Positions 1 to 8,246 of a stretch of DNA of 64,000 nucleotides are shown here, piece by piece; positions within the stretch are counted from its first letter, which is position 1; every line of letters begins with the position of its first letter. Below the pieces are notes generated by a model that did not search any database, was not told the DNA's origin, and saw nothing but the letters and a program-made list of their open reading frames with translations. The stretch is from positions 1 through 64,000 of the forward strand of contig CALLPC010000014.1 of the NCBI GenBank assembly GCA_938015525.1, given 5' to 3'. This DNA comes from an uncultured Dehalococcoidia bacterium. GTDB lineage: Bacteria > Chloroflexota > Dehalococcoidia > Tepidiformales > Tepidiformaceae. Position numbers and translations under genes: made by a program.

Positions 1-48
1 GAGCTTCTCCCGGGCATCAGCAGTCGCGGCGGTGACGCGGACCCTCAA
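1..48 (-). CDS. Possible 5' end of a leftward gene cut by the window edge
   Basis: On the minus strand a GGAGGT ribosome binding site (positions 58 to 53) lies four bases before a TTG codon at 48. The frame then stays open for 16 codons to the window edge and would read MRVRVTAATADAREKL. A TATATT -10 box lies further upstream at 80 to 75. The combination suggests the start of a gene transcribed leftward, but 16 codons cannot identify a product, and the spacing between ribosome binding site and start is short. It could equally be a leader or chance. Confidence 0.3.
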   Translation of the reverse strand, partial: MRVRVTAATADAREKL

Positions 49-74
49 CAGGACCTCCGCATGTCTACGGCGGG

Positions 75-80
75 AATATA
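75..80 (-). promoter_or_regulatory. Candidate -10 box (TATATT) for a leftward transcript
   Basis: TATATT on the minus strand sits about 27 bases before the candidate TTG start at 48. It is one of the few AT-rich hexamers in this GC-rich spacer. No convincing -35 is visible. Confidence 0.3.
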
Positions 81-269
81 GCCGTTCGGTTGCCGCCTTG
101 CCCTACGGGAATCTCCCGAATTTCACCCGGGGTCGCCGCCCCCGTCGGTCCGGGGCTCCCCAATCCCTGCCCCGCCAGCCCGGGACGGACCCCCGGCGCC
201 GTCCCCGGCTGAACCGTCCCCTGCTTTCCGCCCCCGCTGCCCGTCTCGCCCTCCCCCCAATTGGTCAGT

Positions 270-281
270 CATACTGGTGTC
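270..281 (+). promoter_or_regulatory. Leaderless-type -10 (CATACT) of the universal stress gene
   Basis: CATACT at 270-275 is followed by a 6-base spacer and then ATG at 282, so transcription would begin at or next to the start codon. There is no ribosome binding site. This favours ATG 282 over the TTG at 261. Confidence 0.5.
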
Positions 282-1115
282 ATGGCCATCCTCTGTGTCC
301 TCCCTGCCGGCGACACCGCGACCCTGCCGCGCGCTGCCGAACCGCTCGCCGCGGCCTTCCGCCTCCCGCTGACCGCCACGACCCTCTTCGACGCCGCCGC
401 CCTGTCCGACCCGTCGAATCCCGCCGATGTCGAAGCGGCGCTAGCGGCCGCCGAAGCCGACCTCTCCGCGATGCTGCCGCCCGGCATCGCGCCCGCCGGC
501 CTCGCCCTCCGCCTCAACGGGGAACCGCCCTGGGCGCCCCCGGTCCGCCTCGCCATCAAATCCGGCGCCCGTGCCCTCGCCGTCGATGCCCGCGAATCCC
601 CCTGGCTCGGGGACCTCGGCCGCGTCGTCCTGGCTGCACCCGTTCCGGTCTTCGCCATCGGGCCCCGCTTCGCCGGCCCCGCACCCATCCCGGTCCGCGT
701 CCTCGCTCTCTCCGACGGCAGCCCCGAGGCCGCCGCCATCGCCCCGGCCCTCGCCTCCCTTCTCCAGGGCGCCCCGGTCCCGGTCGAACTCCTCGCCATC
801 GCCGTCCCGGCCCTGGGTGAGCGCACCGAAGAGCACGAACTCGCCCTCGCCGCTGCCCTCGCGTCGCTCGAACGCGCCCTCCCCACACCGGCCGCAGGGC
901 GACGCGTCGAACCTGCCCGCGCCTTCGAATCGGTCCCGGCGGCCGTCCTCCGGGTCGCTTCCGAAATCGGCGCGACCCACATCGCCCTCGCCACCCACGG
1001 CCGCGGCCGCGCCATGCGCTTCCTCCTGGGCTCCATCGCCGAGTCCCTCCTCCGCACCAGCCCGCTGCCCCTCATCGTCACTGCCCCGCGAGGTGGTCAT
1101 GCCGCCGGCCGGTGA
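282..1115 (+). CDS. Universal stress protein (UspA family, probably two-domain)
   Basis: The 277-residue product is about twice the length of a single Usp domain. The C-terminal half (from about residue 130) shows the Usp fold signature: an RVLALSDGS strand near its start and, near the end, THGRGR followed by LLGS. This matches the G-x9-G-[ST] part of the ATP-binding loop, although the first glycine of the full motif is alanine here. The N-terminal half is a weaker copy. Usp proteins are cytoplasmic nucleotide-binding stress factors. The gene overlaps the downstream cation ATPase by 17 bases, so the two are probably cotranscribed. ATG 282 was chosen because of the close -10 box; the frame is also open from TTG 261. 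Confidence 0.75.
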   Translation: MAILCVLPAGDTATLPRAAEPLAAAFRLPLTATTLFDAAALSDPSNPADVEAALAAAEADLSAMLPPGIAPAGLALRLNGEPPWAPPVRLAIKSGARALAVDARESPWLGDLGRVVLAAPVPVFAIGPRFAGPAPIPVRVLALSDGSPEAAAIAPALASLLQGAPVPVELLAIAVPALGERTEEHELALAAALASLERALPTPAAGRRVEPARAFESVPAAVLRVASEIGATHIALATHGRGRAMRFLLGSIAESLLRTSPLPLIVTAPRGGHAAGR

Positions 1116-3801
1116 GGGCGCAGCCGCCCCGCCGCCCTGGCACGCACTCCCCCTGCCGGAGGTCGAAACCCGGCTCGGCACCGGCCCTCACGGGCTTCCC
1201 GCCGCCGAGGCCGCCGCACGGCTCGCACGGTTCGGCCCGAACGAACTCGAACCCGCCCCGCCGACGCCCTGGTACGTCACGCTCCTCCGCCAGTTCCGCT
1301 CCCCCGTCATCTACATCCTCCTCGCCGCTGCCCTCGTCACCCTCGCCCTCCGCGACGTCATCGACTCCGCGGTCATCGCTGCCGTCCTCCTCCTCAACGC
1401 CTCCATCGGCTTCACCCAGGAGCGCCGCGCCGAGCGGTCCGTCCGCGCACTCATGAGCCTCGTCGCACCCCGCGCCCGCGTCCTCCGCGATGGCCATGAG
1501 CGCGAAATCGAGGGCCGCGACGTCGTCCCCGGCGACCTCGTGCTCCTCGAATCCGGCATGCGTGTCCCCGCCGACATCCGCCTCGTCCAGGTCACGGGCC
1601 TCGTCATCGACCAGTCCCTCCTGACCGGTGAATCCGAGGGAGTCCCCCGCCACGCCGACCCCGTCGACGAAGCTGCGCCCATCGCCGAACGTTCCTGCAT
1701 GGCCTACTCCGGCAGCATCGTCGTCCGCGGCCGGGCGCGGGGCTACGCCGTCGCGACGGGTATGGCGACCGAACTCGGCGCCATCGCCGGCAGCATCCGC
1801 GAACAGGCCACGCCCCACACCCCCCTCCAGGAGCGCATGGAACGCTTCGCCCGGACCATCGGCGTCCTCGTCGCCCTCGGCGCCATCGTCTCCTTCCTCC
1901 TCGGCGTCGCCGTCGGCGAAACCCCTTCCCAGATGTTTACGGTCGCCGTTGCCCTTTCCGTCGCCGTCGTCCCGGAAGGCCTCCCGGTCGTTTTTACCAT
2001 TGCCCTCGCCCTCGGCGTCCGCCGGATGGCCCGCCGCAACGCCATCATCCGCAAGCTCCCTGCCGTCGAAACCCTCGGCAGCACGACGGTCATCGGCACC
2101 GATAAAACCGGGACCCTCACCGAAAACCGGATGACCGTCCGCGAAATCTGGACGCCCGGCGGGCCCCGCTCCCTCCCGCCCGTCGAACCCGGTCATGCGC
2201 CCATGGACCTCACCCCCGCGGAGCGCCTCCTCCTCATCACCGGCGTCATGACGAACGAAGCAGATGCCTTCCTCACGGACCTCGGCTACGACACCACCGG
2301 CGACCCGACCGAAGCCGCCCTCCTCCTCGCAGCCATCGCCGCCGGCATGGAGCCCGCGGACCTCCGCGCAGCACCCGTCCTGCTCGATATCCCCTTCGAA
2401 TCAGAGCGCCAGTACTCCGCCAGCTGCCGCGAGTTCGACGGCGCCCCGACCTGGTTCGTCAAGGGCGCACCCGAGCGGCTGCTCGAGCGCTCGGTCACCA
2501 TGCTCACGACCTCCGGGCCGGTGCCCCTCGACCGCGATGCCGTCCTCGCCGCCGCCCACGAGCTCGCCAGCCGCGGCCACCGGGTCCTCGCCATGGCCTT
2601 CCGCAAACTCGATGCCCCGCCCGGCCCCGACGACCACCCCGCCGACCTCACCTTCCTCGGCCTCCAGGCGATGATGGACCCGCCCCGCCCCGGCGTCCGC
2701 GAGGCAATCGATGGCTGCCGCCAGGCGGGCATCCGCGTCATCATGATCACCGGCGACCACGCCGCCACCGCCAGCGCCATCGCCGCTGAACTCCAGATCG
2801 CACCCCCGGGCGCCCCCGTCCTCACCGGCCCCGACGTCGAACTTGCCGCGGACGACGACCTCCGACGGCAGCTTCGTGAAACCGCCGTCGTCGCCCGGGC
2901 TGCCCCCGAACACAAGCTCCGCGTTGTCCAGGCCCTCCGCGCCGAGGGGCACGTCGTCGCCGTCACCGGCGACGGCGTCAACGATGCGCCCGCCCTCCGC
3001 GCCGCCGACATCGGCGTCGCCATGGGCCGCTCGGGCACCGACGTCGCCCGCGAAGCCGCCGATATGGTCCTCGCCGACGACAACTTCGTCACCATCTACG
3101 CCGCCGTCGAAGAAGGGCGCGTTACCTTCGAGAACGTCCGTAAAGTCACCTTCTTCCTCGTCTCGACGGGCGCCGCTCTCCTCATCGCTATCCTCCTCTC
3201 TGTTGCCCTCCAGTGGCCCGTCCCGATGGTCGCCGCCCAGCTCCTCTGGCTGAACCTCGTCACGAACGGTATCCAGGACGTCGCCCTCGCCTTCGAGCCA
3301 GGCGAAAAGGATGTCCTCCGCTACCCGCCGCGCCCGCGTTCCGCCGGCATCATGTCGGCCCTCCTCTGGGAGCGGACCATCCTCACCGGGGTCGTCATGT
3401 GTGCTGGCACCCTCGCCCTCTTCCGCTGGGAGCTCGACCACGGCGCCTCCCTCGAATCCGCCCGGACCGTCGCTCTCACCACCATGGTCCTCTTCCAGGC
3501 GTTCCACCTCGGCAACTGCCGCTCCGAACGCCAGTCCGCCTTCACGCGCAGCCCGTTCCTCAACCCCTTCCTCCTCATCGGGACCATCACGGCCCTGGCG
3601 GTTCACGGCGCCGCCCTCTACTTCCCCCCGACGCAGTTCGTCCTCCGCGTCGAACCGGCCTCCCTCGAGGCCTGGTGGCGGATGGTCGCCGTCGCCGCCT
3701 CCATCATCCTCGCCGTCGAAGCTCACAAGCTCCTCGTTCGCTGGCGCGGCCCGCTCTACCGGGCGTTCCTCCGCCGACCTTCGGCCCCGGCCCGTGCCTG
3801 A
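1099..3801 (+). CDS. P-type cation-transporting ATPase (P2, Ca2+/Mg2+-like)
   Basis: This 900-residue membrane pump has every hallmark of a P2-type ATPase: an N-terminal cation-ATPase domain ([13 protein letters not shown]), TGES in the actuator domain (about residue 176), PEGLP in the fourth membrane helix (about 292), the phosphorylation site [12 protein letters not shown] (D335), and the hinge TGDGVNDAP (about 624). The C-terminal helices contain [20 protein letters not shown], as in the MgtA/PacL-type C-terminal domain. It should couple ATP hydrolysis to export or exchange of a divalent cation, but the ion cannot be assigned from motifs alone. It overlaps the upstream stress protein gene by 17 bases, which suggests translational coupling and a stress-linked role. 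Confidence 0.9.
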   Translation: MPPAGEGAAAPPPWHALPLPEVETRLGTGPHGLPAAEAAARLARFGPNELEPAPPTPWYVTLLRQFRSPVIYILLAAALVTLALRDVIDSAVIAAVLLLNASIGFTQERRAERSVRALMSLVAPRARVLRDGHEREIEGRDVVPGDLVLLESGMRVPADIRLVQVTGLVIDQSLLTGESEGVPRHADPVDEAAPIAERSCMAYSGSIVVRGRARGYAVATGMATELGAIAGSIREQATPHTPLQERMERFARTIGVLVALGAIVSFLLGVAVGETPSQMFTVAVALSVAVVPEGLPVVFTIALALGVRRMARRNAIIRKLPAVETLGSTTVIGTDKTGTLTENRMTVREIWTPGGPRSLPPVEPGHAPMDLTPAERLLLITGVMTNEADAFLTDLGYDTTGDPTEAALLLAAIAAGMEPADLRAAPVLLDIPFESERQYSASCREFDGAPTWFVKGAPERLLERSVTMLTTSGPVPLDRDAVLAAAHELASRGHRVLAMAFRKLDAPPGPDDHPADLTFLGLQAMMDPPRPGVREAIDGCRQAGIRVIMITGDHAATASAIAAELQIAPPGAPVLTGPDVELAADDDLRRQLRETAVVARAAPEHKLRVVQALRAEGHVVAVTGDGVNDAPALRAADIGVAMGRSGTDVAREAADMVLADDNFVTIYAAVEEGRVTFENVRKVTFFLVSTGAALLIAILLSVALQWPVPMVAAQLLWLNLVTNGIQDVALAFEPGEKDVLRYPPRPRSAGIMSALLWERTILTGVVMCAGTLALFRWELDHGASLESARTVALTTMVLFQAFHLGNCRSERQSAFTRSPFLNPFLLIGTITALAVHGAALYFPPTQFVLRVEPASLEAWWRMVAVAASIILAVEAHKLLVRWRGPLYRAFLRRPSAPARA

Positions 3802-3836
3802 CCGCCCCGTCCGCGGCCGCGCCGTCCCCCGTCCCG

Positions 3837-3842
3837 TATCAT
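3837..3842 (+). promoter_or_regulatory. Candidate -10 box (TATCAT) for the small membrane ORF
   Basis: TATCAT lies 29 bases before the ATG of the 43-codon ORF at 3872, giving a predicted leader of about 20 bases with a weak GAGAAG ribosome binding site. No clear -35 is present. Confidence 0.35.
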
Positions 3843-3871
3843 CGTCACCGGATAAGCCGCGAGAAGCCCCG

Positions 3872-4003
3872 ATGCGCCCAATCGCCGCCCTCGTTCGCCG
3901 GGCCTCCCGTATCGCCGTCACGACCATCGTCGTGGTCGGGCTCTACCTCGTCCTCGATGCGCTCCTCCTGCACGAGGACGGCGTCGGCAAGCCTCCCGAC
4001 TGA
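3872..4003 (+). CDS. Small single-pass membrane protein, unknown function
   Basis: This 43-codon frame reads as a basic N-terminus (MRPIAALVRRASRIAV), one hydrophobic helix of about 18 residues (TTIVVVGLYLVLDALLL), and a short polar tail ending in GVGKPPD. This positive-inside layout is typical of a small membrane peptide. It lies 70 bases after the cation ATPase stop and has its own -10 candidate, so it could be a regulator of the pump, as is known for other small proteins next to P-type ATPases. That link is a guess from position only. It could also be non-coding. Confidence 0.45.
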   Translation: MRPIAALVRRASRIAVTTIVVVGLYLVLDALLLHEDGVGKPPD

Positions 4004-4015
4004 CCGGCGCGCTCC

Positions 4016-4888
4016 CTAGCCCTCGCCCCGGCCCTCGCGCTGCTCCCTCAGGAACCTTTCGATGTCCACGAGAAGGTCCTCCCCCCGCGGCAGCTGCGGC
4101 GCTTCCGGCGCTGCCGTATCGTAGCTCGCCTCCAGCCGGCGGACGTACTCCTGCGCCTCCGGGTTCGCCTGCAGCGCCCCCTCCACCTCGGCCACGAACC
4201 GCTGCGCCGCCGCATCCATCTCGGCCAGGTCGAAATCGACGCCGAGCAGCCCCGCGACCCGCCGCAGCAGCGCCGCCGTCGCCGCCGGGTTCTGGCTCGA
4301 GGTCAGGTAGTGCGGCACATTCGCCCAGAGGGTTGCGCCCCCAAGCCCGGCATCCCGCAGCGCCGTGTGGAGCACCCCCACGATGCCGGTCGGTCCTTCG
4401 TAGCGCGACGGCTGGAGCCCCAGCCGTTCCGCCACGGCCGGGTCGAGCGCGCTCCCTGTCACCCGCACCGGCCGCGTATGCGGCACATCCGCCAGCAGCG
4501 CCCCCAGCGTCACGACCAGCTCTGCCCGCACCGCCTGCGCCAGCTCCACAAGCTCCCCTGCGAACGTTCGCCAGCGGAGGTTCGGCTCCGTCCCCACGAA
4601 GACCACCACGTCGTGCGGCCCCGTCGGGTTCCGCGCAAAGTACGCCTCGTTCGCCGGCCAGGTAATCTCCCGCTCCCCCCGCACCGTCAGCCGCACCAGC
4701 GGCCGAACCTCCCGGAAATCGAAAAACGGCTCCGGGTCGAAGCTCCCGAACTTTCGCGCCCCGAATCGCCGCACCACGAACCGCGCCGCGTTCGTCGCCG
4801 CAGAGGCCGCATCGTTCCAGCCCGCGAACGCGCAGATGACCAGCGGCGAACGGAGCTCGGGCAGTGAATCCAGCCGCAGGTGCTCCAT
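4016..4888 (-). CDS. PAC2 (proteasome assembly chaperone 2) family protein
   Basis: The 290-residue product begins MEHLRLDSLPELRSPLVICA and continues FAGWNDAASAATNAARFV, the conserved N-terminal block of PAC2-family proteins found in Actinobacteria, Chloroflexota and archaea. Other family landmarks are the FVGTEPNLRW strand, ALLADVPHTRPVRVTG, and YEGPTGIVGVLH. The C-terminus has acidic helices after about residue 240. The biochemical role of bacterial members is not settled. The start at 4888 is preferred to upstream ATGs at 4900 and 4930 because a TATGCT -10 box lies 7 bases upstream. The gene is divergent from dinB, and its codons are strikingly G-ended, unlike its + strand neighbours. Confidence 0.85.
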   Translation of the reverse strand: MEHLRLDSLPELRSPLVICAFAGWNDAASAATNAARFVVRRFGARKFGSFDPEPFFDFREVRPLVRLTVRGEREITWPANEAYFARNPTGPHDVVVFVGTEPNLRWRTFAGELVELAQAVRAELVVTLGALLADVPHTRPVRVTGSALDPAVAERLGLQPSRYEGPTGIVGVLHTALRDAGLGGATLWANVPHYLTSSQNPAATAALLRRVAGLLGVDFDLAEMDAAAQRFVAEVEGALQANPEAQEYVRRLEASYDTAAPEAPQLPRGEDLLVDIERFLREQREGRGEG

Positions 4889-4901
4889 GCGTCCCAGCAT
4901 A
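4889..4901 (-). promoter_or_regulatory. Leaderless-type -10 (TATGCT) of the PAC2 gene
   Basis: On the minus strand TATGCT (4901-4896) is followed by the 7-base spacer GGGACGC and then ATG at 4888. No ribosome binding site is present. Confidence 0.5.
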
Positions 4902-4937
4902 CACCGCCCGCCATCCCCCCGGCCCTCCACGGCCTGC

Positions 4938-4951
4938 TACGATGCGAACAA
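4938..4951 (+). promoter_or_regulatory. Leaderless-type -10 (TACGAT) of dinB
   Basis: TACGAT at 4938-4943 is followed by 8 bases and then ATG 4952. The first residues from that ATG match the family N-terminus, so promoter and start agree. Confidence 0.5.
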
Positions 4952-6133
4952 ATGGTCGATACGGCCACCATCCTCCACGTCGACCTCGACGCCTTCTTCG
5001 TGGCCATGGAGCTCCTCCGCCGCCCAGAGCTGCGCGGCCGGCCGGTCATCGTCGGCCACCCCGGCCCCCGTGGCGTCGTCAGCACCGCCAGCTACGAGGC
5101 CCGCCGCTTCGGCGTCCGCTCTGCCATGCCCATGGCCCGCGCCCGTGAGCTCTGCCCCGGCGCCGTCATCCTCCCGCCCGATTTCAGCTGGTATGCCCCC
5201 GCCTCTCGCACCTTTCACGCCATCCTCCGCAGCTACTCCCCCGCCGTCGAACCGGTGAGCGTCGACGAGGGCTACCTCGACGTCGCCGGCACAGAGCGCC
5301 TCTTTGGAACGCCCGTCGAAATCGCGGCCGCCATCCGCCGGCGCGTCCGCGGAGAGATCGGCGTCACCGCATCCGTCGGCATCGCCACCAACCGCCTCGT
5401 CGCCAAGGTCGCCAGCGACGCGGCCAAGCCCGACGGCCTCCTCCGCGTGCCCCCCGGCGAAGAGGCGACCTTCCTCGCTCCCCGCCCCGTCCGCGACCTC
5501 CCCGGCGTCGGACGCCGCACCGCAGAGGTCCTCGCCAGCCTCGGTATCGCTACCATCGGCGACCTCGCTGCAGTGCCCGAATCCGTCCTCGAGGCGAAGT
5601 TCGGCCGCCACGGCGCCGACCTCCGCAAACGCGCCCTCGGCGTCGCCCCGGGCGGCGTCGCCGCCGCTTCGCCCGTCCGCCGCTCCATCTCCCGCGAACA
5701 CACCTTCGAGCGCGACGAACCCTCCCCCGGGCGGCTCCGCGCCACCCTCCTCCGGCAGGCCGAGCACGTCGCCGACGACCTCGCCCGTCAGCAGCGCGCC
5801 GCACGCACCGTCATCCTGAAGCTCCGGTTCCCGCCCTTCGAGACCACCACCCGCTCCGCCACCCCGGGCCGCCAGCTGCTCTTCGCCCCGGAGCTGTACG
5901 AGGTCGCAGCAGACCTTTTCGAAGCCGCCTGGGAGGAACACGGCCGCCGGCCCGTCCGGCTCATCGGACTCGGCGTTACCGGCCTCACCGAGCGCGCGCG
6001 CCAGCTCACCCTCGGCGAATCGCCCGCCCCCGGCGCTCTCCACGATGCCCTCCTCCGCCTTCGCGAACGCTACGGCGAGGCCGTCATCCGCCGGGCTGCC
6101 GAGCTCCCCCTCCCTCCCGCGGACCGGCCCTGA
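4952..6133 (+). CDS. dinB: DNA polymerase IV (Y-family, DinB)
   Basis: The 393-residue product is a full-length Y-family translesion polymerase. It starts with the metal-binding motif HVDLDAFFVAME, has VIVGHPGPRGVVSTASYEAR in the fingers, the second catalytic motif VSVDEGYLDV (canonical SIDEAYLD), the thumb helix-hairpin-helix PVRDLPGVGRRTAEVL, and a little-finger domain from about residue 235. It copies past DNA lesions at the cost of fidelity. It is divergent from the PAC2 gene with separate -10 boxes. No clear SOS box is visible in the 63-base intergenic region, so damage control cannot be inferred. The C-terminus has no obvious beta-clamp motif that I can call with confidence. Confidence 0.95.
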   Translation: MVDTATILHVDLDAFFVAMELLRRPELRGRPVIVGHPGPRGVVSTASYEARRFGVRSAMPMARARELCPGAVILPPDFSWYAPASRTFHAILRSYSPAVEPVSVDEGYLDVAGTERLFGTPVEIAAAIRRRVRGEIGVTASVGIATNRLVAKVASDAAKPDGLLRVPPGEEATFLAPRPVRDLPGVGRRTAEVLASLGIATIGDLAAVPESVLEAKFGRHGADLRKRALGVAPGGVAAASPVRRSISREHTFERDEPSPGRLRATLLRQAEHVADDLARQQRAARTVILKLRFPPFETTTRSATPGRQLLFAPELYEVAADLFEAAWEEHGRRPVRLIGLGVTGLTERARQLTLGESPAPGALHDALLRLRERYGEAVIRRAAELPLPPADRP

Positions 6134-6141
6134 CCCCGCCG

Positions 6142-6849
6142 TTGACAGCGGCGGCGGGACGTCGAAAGAATTGGCACGCTTTGGAGAAGTTTGGCGACCA
6201 GGCTCCGGACCTCGACCTGCCCGGCCAGCGCTGGGTCACCCTCGGTGCGGCCAGCAAACTCCTCGGCGTGAGCGAATCCACCATCCGCCGCTGGGCCGAT
6301 GCCGGCGAAATTCGCTCCTATCGCACGAGCGGCGGCCACCGCCGCATCCTCGCCGAAGACCTCAAGCACATCGTCGCCAGCGTCAGCCCCGCCCGGGCCG
6401 CCCGCGACGCCAGCCGCATCAGCGACCTCGCCACCGCCCGCGTCCGCCGCCGCCTCCACCCGCGCGGCCGCGCTGCCCAGGCAGCGCCCGCCTTCGATCA
6501 GCTCAGCCCGGAGGCCATCGAACGGCTCCGGCTGCTCGGCCGACAGGTCGTCGACCTCTTTTCGCGCATCATCGCCGGAGAAACCCGCCGCGACCGCGCC
6601 GTCGAGGACGCGCGCTCCATCGGCCGCGAATACGGCCGCACCCTCGTCCGCGAGCACGTCAGGCTCACCACCGCGGTCGCCACCTTCAACGCCCTCCGCC
6701 GCTCCCTCGAAGAAACGGCCGCCCAGATCGCCGGCGAGGCCGGCCTCTCCGCCGAAGAAGCCGTCGACGCGGTCGAAAACGTCCTCTCCCTCGCCGACGT
6801 CATGCTCGAAGGCATGGCCTCCGTCTACGAATCCCACACCACCGCCTGA
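6142..6849 (+). CDS. HTH (MerR/excisionase-type) regulator with helical C-terminal domain
   Basis: An N-terminal winged-helix DNA-binding domain of the MerR/BldC/excisionase type covers about residues 30-75 (WVTLGAASKLLGVSESTIRR, then SGGHRRI). The rest is a helical domain of about 120 residues (LGRQVVDLFSRII to MLEGMASVYES) that resembles the RsbR/RsbRD-type N-terminal domain, by eye only. The start is uncertain: the only in-frame candidates before the HTH are TTG 6142 and TTG 6181. TTG 6142 is the first half of a TTGACA hexamer that could instead be a -35 box, which would favour 6181. The gene follows dinB by 8 bases, so it may be cotranscribed. The regulated genes are unknown. Confidence 0.7.
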   Translation: MTAAAGRRKNWHALEKFGDQAPDLDLPGQRWVTLGAASKLLGVSESTIRRWADAGEIRSYRTSGGHRRILAEDLKHIVASVSPARAARDASRISDLATARVRRRLHPRGRAAQAAPAFDQLSPEAIERLRLLGRQVVDLFSRIIAGETRRDRAVEDARSIGREYGRTLVREHVRLTTAVATFNALRRSLEETAAQIAGEAGLSAEEAVDAVENVLSLADVMLEGMASVYESHTTA

Positions 6850-6861
6850 CCCCCGCTCCTG

Positions 6862-6903
6862 CCTCGAACCTCGAACTTCCCATCTCCAACCTCCTACCTC
6901 CCC
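6862..6903. repeat. Degenerate heptanucleotide tandem repeat, copy A
   Basis: Six consecutive 7-base units read CCTCGAA, CCTCGAA, CTTCCCA, TCTCCAA, CCTCCTA and CCTCCCC (consensus CCTCCAA). The array lies between two convergent genes, and its last units contain the stop codon of the leftward gene at 6894. Similar arrays occur at 14846 and 37301. Confidence 0.7.
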
Positions 6904-7994
6904 TCCCACGCCGCATCCGTCAGCGCCATCAGCCCGCCCGAGACGAGCGAGTGGCCCCCGAGGATCACCGGCACTGGCGCCCCCAGCGCCGCCCTCGTGA
7001 ACCGCCGAAGCTCCGGCTCCTCCACCAGCTCCCACGCCCCGAGGTCGCTCTGGAACCGGTCCTCCCGTGAGGGCGTGAGCCCCAGGTGCGCCTCCACCAC
7101 GCGCGTGTCGATGACGACTGTATCGCCCAGCTCCGCCATCCGCTGGAAAAATTTCTCCGGCCCCACCTCCTCGAGGAGAAACCCAAGCACGCTCCGCGGC
7201 CGGTGGCCCTCCGGCGCCGTCGCCAGCCCCCGCTCCTCGCTGAACACCCGCACGCGGCAGGCCGTCTCTCGCTCCAGGTACTGCCAGGCCTGGCTGCCCA
7301 CCCGGCCCGCCACCACCAGCTCCGCCGAGCGGTCGCACAGCACCGGCATCACCGCCCGCAGCCGCTCCGTCAGCGCCCGCACCGGCTCCGCCGCGGCCCG
7401 CAGCTCCGGCGCCACCCCCGGCGCCAGCCCGAGGATCGCCAGGTCGGTCGGCGTATCCAGGTCGAACTGCGTCGCCGTCGTCCGCGGCAGGATGACCGGC
7501 GCCAGCCCCGCCTCGTCCCGCAGCTTCCGCGGCAGCAGGTTGTCCCGCGGCAGCTCCCCAACCGCCTCGAAGGCCGCGCCCGGCGTCCACCCCGTCAGGT
7601 CGGCCGAGAAGAAATTGTTCGTCACGAACCGCGCATCCCGTGCCTGCAATTGCTCCACCACCAGCGCGAACTCCGCCTTCCCCAGCAGCGGGACCGAGCC
7701 CGAGCCCATCACTGCCGGCCGCTCCAGCCCGTACCGCTCAATCAGCCGCGCCAGCCGCTCCCGGTAAACGAACCGCTCCCCGGGCCGGTCCTCATCGATG
7801 AGCACCCCCGCCGGCAGCTGCTCGAACGCCCCCGGGTCATCCGTCGCCACGATGACCGCCTCGAAACCGGCCGCCAGCGCCGCCGCCGCCGAATTCCGGG
7901 CCGCCGCCACCCGCGCCCGGGCCATCAGCCGCTCAGCCGGCGCCCCGCCCGTCCCCCCGTGGAAGATGACCAGGACCGGCTGCGCATACCCCAT
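6894..7994 (-). CDS. Nucleotidyltransferase-fold protein of unknown substrate
   Basis: The 366-residue product starts with a GT-A-like nucleotide-binding region (VLVIFHGGTGGAPAERLMAR, then GFEAVIVATDD), and has a TQFDLDTPTDLAILG segment near residue 180 that resembles the metal/nucleotide site of CofC/MobA-like NTP transferases. The second half contains VIDTRVVEAHLG and GGHSLVSGGLM and is unfamiliar to me. It may guanylylate or otherwise activate a small substrate (CofC-like function in F420 synthesis is one possibility, given the LLM oxidoreductase at 27.5 kb), but the glycine-rich loop is atypical. It is transcribed alone from a leaderless-type -10. Confidence 0.55.
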   Translation of the reverse strand: MGYAQPVLVIFHGGTGGAPAERLMARARVAAARNSAAAALAAGFEAVIVATDDPGAFEQLPAGVLIDEDRPGERFVYRERLARLIERYGLERPAVMGSGSVPLLGKAEFALVVEQLQARDARFVTNNFFSADLTGWTPGAAFEAVGELPRDNLLPRKLRDEAGLAPVILPRTTATQFDLDTPTDLAILGLAPGVAPELRAAAEPVRALTERLRAVMPVLCDRSAELVVAGRVGSQAWQYLERETACRVRVFSEERGLATAPEGHRPRSVLGFLLEEVGPEKFFQRMAELGDTVVIDTRVVEAHLGLTPSREDRFQSDLGAWELVEEPELRRFTRAALGAPVPVILGGHSLVSGGLMALTDAAWEGR

Positions 7995-8007
7995 CGCACG
8001 AAGCGTA
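7995..8007 (-). promoter_or_regulatory. Leaderless-type -10 (TACGCT) of the nucleotidyltransferase-fold gene
   Basis: On the minus strand TACGCT (8007-8002) is followed by 7 bases and then ATG 7994, with no ribosome binding site between them. Confidence 0.5.
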
Positions 8008-8052
8008 GAGCCGGCCCGCCTTCCCCGCGAATCCCGCCCCTGCCCCGCCAGC

Positions 8053-8069
8053 GCGACAATAGTTGTCGC
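8053..8069. promoter_or_regulatory. 17-bp palindrome GCGACAA-TAG-TTGTCGC, candidate operator
   Basis: Two perfect 7-base arms flank a 3-base centre in the spacer between the leftward nucleotidyltransferase-fold gene and rplI. Its size and symmetry fit a dimeric repressor site. It lies about 60 bases upstream of the leftward start and 180 bases before rplI. I do not recognise the motif. Confidence 0.5.
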
Positions 8070-8133
8070 CTCCGCTCGCTATCCATAACAGCGGCCGACC
8101 GTGAACGCTCCGTCAAAACCCTGCAGACCTGAC

Positions 8134-8152
8134 CATAATCGCTGGAAGCGAT
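8134..8152 (+). promoter_or_regulatory. Candidate -10 (CATAAT) overlapping inverted repeat, upstream of rplI
   Basis: CATAAT at 8134-8139 is a fair -10 box for the rplI-dnaB operon. It overlaps the perfect inverted repeat ATCGCT-GGA-AGCGAT (8138-8152). The transcript would have a leader of about 100 bases before rplI. No good -35 is visible at 17 bases upstream. Confidence 0.35.
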
Positions 8153-8246
8153 ATCCTGACCTCTCTACCCTGCCCCCGGGACCATCCCGGGCGGGCTCCA
8201 CACCCCGCCGGGCCCCCCGGGCCATCCCGCATCACCAGAGGTCACC

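Noticed and set aside
82-89. CCGTTCGG at 82, 36782 and 45863 as further TetR operator copies
   Set aside because: The 8-mer is expected a few times in a GC-rich 64-kb sequence, and these copies are single, one of them inside a coding region. Only the paired 11-bp arms at 32464 are kept.
571-1098. In-frame N-terminal extension of the P-type ATPase
   Set aside because: The extension is proline/serine-rich and is a frame shadow of the stress protein gene. The ATPase N-terminal domain begins after ATG 1099, which overlaps the stress gene stop in a typical operon fashion.
6142-6170. TTGACA as a strong -35 promoter box
   Set aside because: No -10 hexamer is found 16-18 bases downstream. The only suggestion is that it may compete with its use as a TTG start, so the gene start is left open and no promoter is annotated.
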